Of a stretch of DNA of 64,000 nucleotides, positions 48,639 through 58,970 are shown in pieces. Each line of letters opens with the position of its first letter. The first letter of the stretch is position 1. A program made the translations under genes and the position numbers. The notes under the pieces were generated by a model, which saw only the letters and a program-made list of their open reading frames with translations, was not told where the DNA came from and did no database searches. The stretch is from Arctopsyche grandis (Eukaryota; Arthropoda; Insecta; Trichoptera; Hydropsychidae), in contig NC_135364.1 in NCBI RefSeq assembly GCF_051622035.1, positions 16,925,001-16,989,000 of the forward strand, given 5' to 3'.

Positions 48639-51083
48639 CGATTGGGCGCCCAGGACGATTGGGCGATCAGTGTTACTCGCCACTGCGACAATTGGACGAC
48701 GAGACTGGCGGACTCTGCGTCAATTGGGCCCTGCGTCAATTGGGCGCCCATCGCACTGGGCGATCATCGACTGGCCGACGGCGACCGGGCGACCAGGGCG
48801 CGTGGGCGACCACCGACACGGCCCGCTGGTGAAGTGGTCGCCAAGCTTACGTAAACTCTGCGTTTTGCAAGGAACGACCGCGAACGGAGCGTTATAGGAA
48901 TTTCCGATGCACTGACAAATATTCTACCTACATACATATGCTTTATACCGCTTTATTTTTCGTTTCAGTTTTACCAATTTTTCGTAACAACACGAATCAT
49001 ACTATTAATTTTTTTCGCTATATTATATTACATTTGCTGGAATTTTATATTAAACGTACTTTTATAAATACATGTGTAGCACCTTTTCACAAAAAATAAT
49101 TGTAAGATGACAAATCATATGTACCTACATATTCTCCAAAATAATATAAAAGAAAAATGATCGATTGAATCTTTCGCGCAGTGCTTTTAGTTTTTTTTCA
49201 AATGGACACACTTTTTTTTCTTTTAAATGTTATATTTCAGTTTTATCAATTGGATAAATTCACACTCTATTCTCAATTTTCTCAACACTGTATTAGTTAT
49301 ACATAATAACAAAATATTTTCTAATAGCGATTCTCAAAGTTTTCAAGATTATATTTTTTTTCAATGATGAAATACGTTTACGAAAAAAAAGCGCATACTT
49401 AAATTCGTTCGCGGAGCTCGAATAATTTTTTTCGGCTTTTCCCATAATTAAATTATTACATCGTTTACGATTCGCAGAGGCAATTCTCGAAAAAAATAGC
49501 TTTTTAAAGTAATTTTAAACATCTCCCGTTCTATGGTTATTGTTGAAAATTACATTGAGCCACAACAAATCACGTTTTTTAGTTACCAGAGCGGAGACTA
49601 ACCAATCTTTACTAACTTTGACCCACTGAATTCGAATATGATATTGATTTTTGCTGGTTGGTGATTGTTTACGAGATATGAGCGTTTAAAAAAATGCGCG
49701 ATTTTTACAGTTTTTTGGCTTTTGCGGTCTTTAACTCAAAACCTAGTATTGCTGTGCTCAAAGTGAGTATTGGAATCAATAGTCAGATGTTTTTCCTATT
49801 GATTGTGATATTGCATTGCTTTAAAATACTTATAATTAATTGTCTAGCGAATTTTAAAAGTAAAAAAAATATTTTTTTTACGGATTTTTTCTCCGTGCTA
49901 TTTTGCATTTATTTGGCAATTTTTTTATTTCACCTCGTTTATAAGAATTGGTTTTCTATTTCAATATTTTTTATTTTTATCTAAACGTACTAACTCGAGC
50001 GGTAATTGCAATTTAAATGCTTTCGTTTTTGTTGCTCAGTGTTATTATAGTCACATTAAAATCTATATGATAGTTTATAGTAATTAAGGCTCATTTCGTT
50101 TATCAATAATTTAATAAGGTATATTTTTACTAATTAATATCTTTCGCTTTTGTAAATTCGAAACATACATACATATGTATAACGAATTATGTTTACATCT
50201 ATAACTGTCATCCAGCGCTCATCTGTTCATCTAATGTATAATTTCTTTAATAATATTTTATGCGTATAAAATATTACAAAGACCTTAATAATACCGCGAA
50301 GATAAATAATACCGCGTCTCATAGGCTAGGCTAGAGATGCTCTGCAAGTCATTTTGATAAAAGAGTTCTCAAAACGACTTTTGACAACTGTTTCTCGAAC
50401 TACTTTTTTTCTTGATTGTTTTACATGACATGTTATACATACATATGTAAGGTTTTTCAACGGGTTTTTGCGGTATCATAAATTCATGGCCCTCAAATTT
50501 GGTTTAAAATAATGCAATGACGTAAATGATTTTATACCCTTTATCCTTTTATTAAATTCAAATTATTCTGAAATGGTTTTCATCGTTTTTTCAAAACCTC
50601 TCCGATAAAATAAACGTTTTTTATTCCAAAAAAAATGGCAAAGTTTCAAAGCGATCCGAAAAGTTTTAGGAGGTTTGTCCAAAACTAAGATAAACCTTGT
50701 AATTTTCAAATGTTATAATTAGCATGGAAATAATTTTTTCAATGTATGTATGTGTTGTATGAATGCATGTACATACATACATATGTACATATGTTATTTT
50801 GAAAATTTTCAATTTAATATTTATTTTCATTATTCATCAATGAAAAGTAAATCAAAAAACTTTATTAATACTATGATTTGATGAATATACTAAATACTGG
50901 CGATTCTAGAATTGATTTAATGTTGAGAGTTACAAATTTTACACGTTTTGGATTTTCGTAAGATTAAAAATAAGCACCAATCACACGGTTGATCCCATAT
51001 TTTATCGAGATACGAGAATCTCGAATTTTCATAATAAAATATTCTCGAGAAATGAGAATCTCGTAATTTTACAATAAAATATT
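48639..51083 (+). repeat. Left arm of the 2.45-kb inverted repeat
   Basis: This arm is the reverse complement of 52636-55097. The outer ~220 bp is GC-rich with many CGATTGGGCG / GCAATTGGGC-like units and is open in three frames; the rest is AT-rich. A 96-codon Phe/Ile-rich frame (49694-49984) is amino-acid identical to its mirror at 54042-53752. The arm contains a segment (about 50290-50355, with AATACCGCG repeated) that is not matched by the other arm's filler. Confidence 0.92.
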
Positions 51084-51439
51084 CTCGAGAAACGAGAATC
51101 AAAATTTCTTGAGAAATCTCGAGACAAGATTTCTCGATCAGAACCTCTAGTTCTATGGTTATTGTTGAAAATTATGCTTTTTAAATAATTATTTAATAAC
51201 GAGTCCATAATGTTATGATGCGTTTAGGTACATATGTATGTATGTACATATATCAAAAACTACGTACATAGATAAAGTAAAAATTAGCCGTAAGAATTAA
51301 AAATATAGACATTTTCGTCATATTAAAATTTTATATGATAGTTTATAGTAATTTATAGTAATTAAGGCTCATTTCGTTTATCAATAATTTAATATATTAC
51401 TATGTAGGTAAATATCTATTGCTTTTGTAAATTAGAAAC

Positions 51440-51663
<224 letters not shown>

Positions 51664-51747
51664 CGAATTATGTTTACATCTATGTATAACTGTCATCCAG
51701 CGCTCATCTGTTCAACTAATATATAATTTCTTTAATAATATTTTTTC

Positions 51748-52101
51748 AAGCCTATTTCACCCTTTTGCAAATGAAATTCACCCTTTTTGCAAATGAAATT
51801 CATCCTTTTGCAAATGAAATTAGTACTTTTGCAAATGAAAATTAATCCTTTTGCAAATGAAATTCGTCCTTTTCAAAAATCGTATTAAAAAATAAAGAAA
51901 CCGAATTAAACAAAATGTGCTTTTTATGTATTATAGTTTAAACTTATATTTATATTTGTACATACCATAGATATTTATTTAGAAGGTGCAAATACTATTT
52001 TTATTTTTTTATTTTCAATTTTTCAATTTTCATTCTGTTAATCTGAATCAATTTTCATTGTGTTAAGTGAATTTCATTAGCAAAAGGGTGAAATAGGCTT
52101 G
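51748..52101. mobile_element. Small element with ~33-bp inverted ends and 21-bp tandem units
   Basis: CAAGCCTATTTCACCCTTTT.. at the left is the reverse complement of the right end ..AAAAGGGTGAAATAGGCTTG, about 33 bp with few differences. Next to the left end a unit CCTTTTGCAAATGAAATTC and variants is repeated about five and a half times (51759-51875). There is no coding frame. The outermost 8 bp, CAAGCCTA / TAGGCTTG, equal the terminal 8 bp of the host hAT, but facing the other way. Confidence 0.65.
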
Positions 52102-52635
52102 CAAAAACTGTATATAAGTATTTTTATTTTTATTTTTGAACATTAAATTTGTACGAATATCAACACAAATTAAAAATCATGCGGTTCAAAGTCACCATGC
52201 ACATTTTATTTATATTTACTTTATCTATGTATGTACGTAGTATAGATTAAGTTTTGTATAATTTGTTTTCGCATTCCGTTACGGATCCCTTCGACAAAAA
52301 AAAGGGTAGGTACCTGGGTCAGATTCATTCTCGCTCGGTTTTCGGAACAATAGACTGACCATTTAAGACTCGAAATATCTCCTACAATAGAAAGTTATAA
52401 AAAACTCCTGAATGCTAGACAATAACACGTTTTGTATATATATCTATATGTAGTATTTTTCTTTGATATTCAATGATGAAATTCAAATAGAAGAAATATC
52501 GCATGATTTTTAATTTGTGTCGATATTCGTACAAATTTACGTAAAAAATATTCGTACAAATTAAATGTTCAAAAATAAAAATATAAATACTTATATAATA
52601 GCGCGAATTGCATCGGCTTTCGATGATCTTAAAAT

Positions 52636-55097
52636 AATATTTTATTGTAAAATTACGAGATTCTCATTTCTCGAGAATATTTTATTATGAAAATTCGAGA
52701 TTCTCGTATCTCGATAAAATATGGGATCAACCGTGTGATTGGTGCTTATTTTTAATCTTACGAAAATCAAAAACTTGTAAAATTTGTAACTCTCAACATT
52801 AAATCAATTCTAGAATCGCCAGTATTTAGTATATTCATCAAATCATAGTATTAATAAAGTTTTTTGATTTACTTTTCATTGATGAATAATGAAAATAAAT
52901 ATTAAATTGAAAATTTTCAAAATAACATATGTACATATGTATGTATGTACATGCATTCATACAACACATACATACATTGAAAAAATTATTTCCATGCTAA
53001 TTATAACATTTGAAAATTACAAGGTTTATCTTAGTTTTGGACAAACCTCCTAAAACTTTTCGGATCGCTTTGAAACTTTGCCATTTTTTTTGGAATAAAA
53101 AACGTTTATTTTATCGGAGAGGTTTTGAAAAAACGATGAAAACCATTTCAGAATAATTTGAATTTAATAAAAGGATAAAGGGTATAAAATCATTTACGTC
53201 ATTGCATTATTTTAAACCAAATTTGAGGGCCATGAATTTATGATACCGCAAAAACCCGTTGAAAAACCTTACATATGTATGTATAACATGTCATGTAAAA
53301 CAATCAAGAAAAAAAGTAGTTCGAGAAACAGTTGTCAAAAGTCGTTTTGAGAACTCTTTTATCAAAACGAACTCATAGTAAAAAATACCGTTTTGAATGA
53401 GTTCGTTCATTCGGTCCAAATATTTGAAAATATATAATTTCTTGTAAGGTCTTTGTAATATTTTACACGCATAAATTATTATTAAAGAAATTATACATTA
53501 GATGAACAGATGAGCGCTGGATGACAGTTATAGATGTAAACATAATTCGTTATACATACATATGTATGTATGTTTCGAATTTACAAAAGCGAAAGATATT
53601 AATTAGTAAAAATATACCTTATTAAATTATTGATAAACGAAATGAGCCTTAATTACTATAAACTATCATATAGATTTTAATGTGACTATAATAACACTGA
53701 GCAACAAAAACGAAAGCATTTAAATTGCAATTACCGCTCGAGTTAGTACGTTTAGATAAAAATAAAAAATATTGAAATAGAAAACCAATTCTTATAAACG
53801 AGGTGAAATAAAAAAATTGCCAAATAAATGCAAAATAGCACGGAGAAAAAATCCGTAAAAAAAATATTTTTTTTACTTTTAAAATTCGCTAGACAATTAA
53901 TTATAAGTATTTTAAAGCAATGCAATATCACAATCAATAGGAAAAACATCTGACTATTGATTCCAATACTCACTTTGAGCACAGCAATACTAGGTTTTGA
54001 GTTAAAGACCGCAAAAGCCAAAAAACTGTAAAAATCGCGCATTTTTTTAAACGCTCATATCTCGTAAACAATCACCAACCAGCAAAAATCAATATCATAT
54101 TCGAATTCAGTGGGTCAAAGTTAGTAAAGATTGGTTAGTCTCCGCTCTGGTAACTAAAAAACGTGATTTGTTGTGGCTCAATGTAATTTTCAACAATAAC
54201 CATAGAACGGGAGATGTTTAAAATTACTTTAAAAAGCTATTTTTTTCGAGAATTGCCTCTGCGAATCGTAAACGATGTAATAATTTAATTATGGGAAAAG
54301 CCGAAAAAAATTATTCGAGCTCCGCGAACGAATTTAAGTATGCGCTTTTTTTTCGTAAACGTATTTCATCATTGAAAAAAAATATAATCTTGAAAACTTT
54401 GAGAATCGCTATTAGAAAATATTTTGTTATTATGTATAACTAATACAGTGTTGAGAAAATTGAGAATAGAGTGTGAATTTATCCAATTGATAAAACTGAA
54501 ATATAACATTTAAAAGAAAAAAAAGTGTGTCCATTTGAAAAAAAACTAAAAGCACTGCGCGAAAGATTCAATCGATCATTTTTCTTTTATATTATTTTGG
54601 AGAATATGTAGGTACATATGATTTGTCATCTTACAATTATTTTTTGTGAAAAGGTGCTACACATGTATTTATAAAAGTACGTTTAATATAAAATTCCAGC
54701 AAATGTAATATAATATAGCGAAAAAAATTAATAGTATGATTCGTGTTGTTACGAAAAATTGGTAAAACTGAAACGAAAAATAAAGCGGTATAAAGCATAT
54801 GTATGTAGGTAGAATATTTGTCAGTGCATCGGAAATTCCTATAACGCTCCGTTCGCGGTCGTTCCTTGCAAAACGCAGAGTTTACGTAAGCTTGGCGACC
54901 ACTTCACCAGCGGGCCGTGTCGGTGGTCGCCCACGCGCCCTGGTCGCCCGGTCGCCGTCGGCCAGTCGATGATCGCCCAGTGCGATGGGCGCCCAATTGA
55001 CGCAGGGCCCAATTGACGCAGAGTCCGCCAGTCTCGTCGTCCAATTGTCGCAGTGGCGAGTAACACTGATCGCCCAATCGTCCTGGGCGCCCAATCG
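52636..55097 (-). repeat. Right arm of the 2.45-kb inverted repeat
   Basis: Reverse complement of 48639-51083. Identity is very high by eye; both conserved frames give the same amino acids. Differences include a filler segment at about 53366-53446 with AACGAACTCATTC motifs in place of the left arm's AATACCGCG segment. Beyond its outer end, at 55152-55186, a further inverted match to the hAT left end (CGCGAACTACACAAG) occurs, and that 15-20-bp motif is then repeated once more at 55190-55211. Confidence 0.92.
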
Positions 55098-55408
55098 ACC
55101 GTGTCCCCTACACTAATACTGCCGCTCGCTCACTGCACATGCGCTCGTTCACTCTTACGATCTAGTTCGTTCGCGAACTACACAAGACAGTTCGTTCGCG
55201 AACTACACAAGAATTTCATTAGTTTGTGACCGAATGAACGAGAGTGACGTTAACCGAACGTTAAACAAATTTTAAAATAATAAGACTCTGTCGTTATCAG
55301 GTAGCTTATGCTTCTAATGTATAATAACAATTTATTCATTTCTTTAATATACTTTAAAAATAGTTTACGTATAGGGTTAATGTGTTTTGTTATAGGCTAT
55401 TTGTTACG

Positions 55409-57250
55409 ATGTCATCAAAAAGAAAACATAGCCCCTTGTGGACTCATTTTACAGAAGACATTGATAATAAAAAAGCGAAATGTAACCATTGTTCAACAAT
55501 AATAAGTATTGCGGGCGGATCGAATGGTAATTTAACCCGACATATGAAAACAAAACACCTTTTGATCCCATTAACTGCTGAAAGACAAACACCGATATTA
55601 CCTAGTTTAAACTCACTTCAATCAAGTCAAAGCACATGTGAATCGGAGAATATAATTTCAGCATCATCAAATATAGTAGACTCCCAACAATCGATGACCC
55701 AATACATTCGTAGACCACCGCCAGTTCGAAAGATTGAGCAAATTGATAAACAACTTGTCAAGATGGTAGCTAAAGGGCATCACGCCTTAAGAATCGTAGA
55801 AGAAACAGAATTTCGTAAACTTATTGAATTAGTTTCTCAATGCCCAGGCTATAAACTACCATCAAGAAAAACGTTATCGGAAAATTTAATGTCAAGAATT
55901 CACAATGACGTCATGGCTGAAGCAAAAATAAAGGTACAAGCAGCACCAGCGTTGTCTCTTAGTACTGATGGTTGGACGTCTAGAAATAACGACAGCTATA
56001 TAGCTATTGTAGCTCATTTTATAAATGAAGAGACTAAACTTCACTCAGTATTACTTGGTTGTATCAATTATAAAGAGCGACATACTAGTCAAAACTTGTG
56101 CGACTTTATGAAAGTTGTTATGGCAGAGTGGAACATTTCACACAAAGTTGCCGCCATTGTTAGCGATAATGCAGCAAATATCTTATCTGCTGTTAGACTT
56201 GGTGATTGGCGGTCCATCTCATGTTTCGCTCACTCTCTAAATCTTGTTGTACAAGAAGCTACGAAAAAGATATGTGACGTTTTGGGAAGAGTTAAAAATA
56301 TTGTCGAGTTTTTTAATCGTAGCACACAAGGAAAACATAAATTGGCTGCTACGCAGCAGCAAATGAATTTGCCTGTTCTTAAGCTCAAGCAGGATGTACA
56401 AACCCGCTGGAATTCCACTTTTGACATGCTCAAGCGAATAGTACAGGTAAAGGATGCAGTGATTGCTACCGTTGCACTTCTACGCCCTGATTTAACTTTA
56501 AATGAAGGGGACTGGGAAGTAATAGAGGAAGTTTTACCGTTACTCAGTCCATTCTACGAGATTACCGTAGAAATAAGTGCCGAGAAAAACGTCACTTTAT
56601 CTAAAATAATAATTTTATGTAATTTACTAAAAAAATTTTTACAAAGACATGTTTCTTACAATACAAAAATAGTTGATGTGCAGTCTCTGCTAAAGAAAGG
56701 CATGGAAGATCGTTTCAAAGATATAGAGAAGAGTATGTTATACGCAGAGTGTACGATTTTGGATCCTCGATTTAAGACGAGGGGATTCAAAAATCAAAGA
56801 GCCTGTGAAATGGTAGTACAAGCCCTTAGAAATAAAATCGGCCAAGTACAATTAGTTCAAGGGGATACTCCAGAGGCTGTTCCTACTTCCAGCGACGCAT
56901 CAACATCTATACCTAGTAATAAAAATAGCTGCATATGGGATGAATACGACCAAGAGATACAAAAAATTACTAGGCCAGATAACCAGCTTGCTGCTGGCAT
57001 TCGCGAATTAGATAAATACCTAAATGAAGAGTATCTAAATCGTAAAGAATATCCGCTTCAATGGTGGCATGAACGTCGTTTGATATACCCTCACGTTTAC
57101 GCGTATGTTTTGAAAAAATTTTGTGTCGTAGGAACATCTGTGCCCTGCGAACGCGTTTTTTCAGCGACGGGTCAAGTCCTTAATGAACGTAGAACACTAC
57201 TGTCATCGAATAAAGTGTCCAAATTGATATTTTTACACAGTAATATGTAA
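55409..57250 (+). CDS. hAT-family transposase with BED zinc finger
   Basis: A single uninterrupted frame of 613 codons from Met 55409 (MSSKRKHSPLW); the frame is open to an earlier Met at 55382, but the BED start favours the inner one. Domains: BED zinc finger (residues ~8-50; WTHFTED, CNHCSTII, HMKTKH); a linker; an RNase H-like catalytic core with LSTDGWTSRNNDSYI (first Asp), AAIVSDNAANI (second Asp) and CFAHSLNLVVQEA; and a C-terminal dimerisation region with LQWWHERR, YPHVYAYVLKKF and SVPCERVFSATG, normal for ZBED-like hATs. No stops or frameshifts, so it could be active. It excises and reinserts the element by cut-and-paste in the nucleus. It lies within 410 bp of the right end. Confidence 0.95.
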   Translation: MSSKRKHSPLWTHFTEDIDNKKAKCNHCSTIISIAGGSNGNLTRHMKTKHLLIPLTAERQTPILPSLNSLQSSQSTCESENIISASSNIVDSQQSMTQYIRRPPPVRKIEQIDKQLVKMVAKGHHALRIVEETEFRKLIELVSQCPGYKLPSRKTLSENLMSRIHNDVMAEAKIKVQAAPALSLSTDGWTSRNNDSYIAIVAHFINEETKLHSVLLGCINYKERHTSQNLCDFMKVVMAEWNISHKVAAIVSDNAANILSAVRLGDWRSISCFAHSLNLVVQEATKKICDVLGRVKNIVEFFNRSTQGKHKLAATQQQMNLPVLKLKQDVQTRWNSTFDMLKRIVQVKDAVIATVALLRPDLTLNEGDWEVIEEVLPLLSPFYEITVEISAEKNVTLSKIIILCNLLKKFLQRHVSYNTKIVDVQSLLKKGMEDRFKDIEKSMLYAECTILDPRFKTRGFKNQRACEMVVQALRNKIGQVQLVQGDTPEAVPTSSDASTSIPSNKNSCIWDEYDQEIQKITRPDNQLAAGIRELDKYLNEEYLNRKEYPLQWWHERRLIYPHVYAYVLKKFCVVGTSVPCERVFSATGQVLNERRTLLSSNKVSKLIFLHSNM

Positions 57251-57662
57251 TATTTTTTTTCCATTATATTTTTTTTTATACATACGATCTCACTCAAACA
57301 AGTCATTATGTTTAATTGTTAGGTAACAACTTTATAAGTGTAAGTGATATTTTTTATAAGAACTAACCAGTACCTAATAGTTATATAATTGTTGATTATT
57401 TCTAAAAAAATATAAAAAATTTGATTATTTTTGTTTTCTTTTTTGCGTCATGTGTTATTCTTTCATCGAGCCAAAACGAGCGAACGATCTGCGAGCGAAC
57501 GAACGAGCGAACGATCACGCGAACGAACGAACGAACGAGCGAACGATCTGCCTTTCACTGATTCGAGCTGGGAGCTGGCGAACTAGAAGAGCGAACTAGT
57601 TCGTTTAGGAGCGGCGAACTAAACTGAGCGATCTCAGTTGCGAACTACTATGCCCAAGCCTA

Positions 57663-57670
57663 TCAACAAC
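57663..57670. repeat. hAT target-site duplication, right copy
   Basis: TCAACAAC, identical to 48477-48484, directly after the element end. Confidence 0.93.
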
Positions 57671-58490
57671 TGGGTGAGGTGGTAGTTCAGGTCACCGTGT
57701 TTCCTTCCGCACCATTGCTTCAGGTCACTGACGAGCCTTTGCGTCCACCTTCCCCCAGTAGCCGACTCCCACCGTTGCTGCCGCTGTATCATGGTGGCAT
57801 CCCTCGCTTCGCTTCTTTTCAGCCCGCCGTGTGTCGCCTTTCACTCAACCGCAAGCAGATTTTGATTTTTTTTTTGATTCGCTTCGTTCACCGCCTTTAG
57901 AATGCCCGCTTAAGAGAACGGAGTGTCAACTTTGACCTGTGAGCCTGTGGGCCTGATCACAATTGCCTCCGTCCTGAACTTGGACTTTTTGGGTTTCAGC
58001 TGTGGGGGCGCGTTCTCTTTCTTCTTCTTTATTTTTTTTTCCTCCCGCGTGGACCCGTCTTCGTCCTCCATTGGCAAATTGCTGGAATCCGCTTTCGTCC
58101 TCAGTGTTCCTCTCCTCATTTCCTTTTTGAGGAGTTTCCGCTGCTCTCGCCTTTGGATCTCCCATTCAGCATCTTCCGTCTGGGCACACGCATCTGTCGT
58201 TGCCACTGGCACGTTCTTGATAGTGATTGTAGCATCACTGTCATTTCTCTCCTCTTCCATCGACTTTATCACCAAGTTGTAGATTTCTGTTATCTTCTCT
58301 GTAATCAGCGACCGTATGTTAGGGAGCAGAACCGATGAAACAACATCAGTAGCAGACATAGAAGTAGTATTGGTATTAGATTTGATATACTTATTGCTCC
58401 TTCCCCAACCTTTAAATTGAAAAGTGGAAGCGACTTTGGCCTTATATTTGGATCCTCCACCCACCCCTATGGAACAATGTACTCAGTACT
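57671..58490 (-). mobile_element. R1-clade LINE, 5' part, internally deleted
   Basis: The minus frame 58464-57910 (184 codons) looks like the start of an R1-type ORF1. It is charged, has ITEKITEIYNLVIKSMEEER and a Lys-rich stretch, and ends with TEAIVIRPTGSQVKVDTP, as in gag-like proteins of this clade. Directly downstream (57900-57671) the minus strand reads DATMIQRQQRWESAT then GRWTQRLVSDLKQWCGRKHG and LNYHLTQLL, the C-terminal part of ORF2. It continues past the hAT into LTGHGCF. The end of ORF1, the endonuclease and nearly all of the reverse transcriptase are missing, so the copy is dead. The exact deletion point is near 57905. Confidence 0.75.
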
Positions 58491-58970
58491 TTGACTTTAA
58501 AATCCAAATGACTGATGAATAGTTAACCACTCACTGTTTGAAAAAAATTGGTCCTTTTTGCTTTATTAATTACATAGGAACAACCTTTTTCTTTTATCGA
58601 CAATAGAAAATCTTTTAATCAAATTACAAACAATCTATAAGAGAATATTTCAAAATTCATCAATGAAAAACAAAAAAAAAGTTTCATTTTATTTTATTAT
58701 TTGACTGCCGCCTATAATAAAATATCAATAAATCTATCCGAAAAAAAAACACTTTTTAAGTGTGTATTTTTCTCACATATTTTTCACTAAATATAAGTTT
58801 ATGTACAAAATGTTAAATATCCTCACATAGCACTTATTGACTTCCCAATACTAACCAATATTTAAAATTCAATAATGTCACAGAAAAGAATTTAGCTTTT
58901 TAACTTCAAATTCGAAACATGGGAAATACAAGGTTATATATAAATAACAAAATAAATAATATAAATTGAT
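58491..58970. other. AT-rich spacer between LINE and NDUFS1
   Basis: No gene. It contains the 3' flank of NDUFS1 (minus strand). Confidence 0.5.

Noticed and set aside
48595-48897. 100-codon frame and overlapping frames in the GC-rich block
   Set aside because: Three overlapping frames are open only because of GC-rich degenerate repeats; no domain.
49694-49984. 96-codon frame duplicated at 53752-54042
   Set aside because: Identity reflects the palindrome arms, not selection; composition is Phe/Ile-rich with no domain, and no coding signal is seen.
51759-51875. CRISPR-like array (about 21-bp repeats)
   Set aside because: Units are directly adjacent without spacers and sit inside a eukaryotic transposon; it is a simple tandem repeat.
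57923-58282. 119-codon plus-strand frame
   Set aside because: Shadow of the LINE ORF1 on the minus strand.
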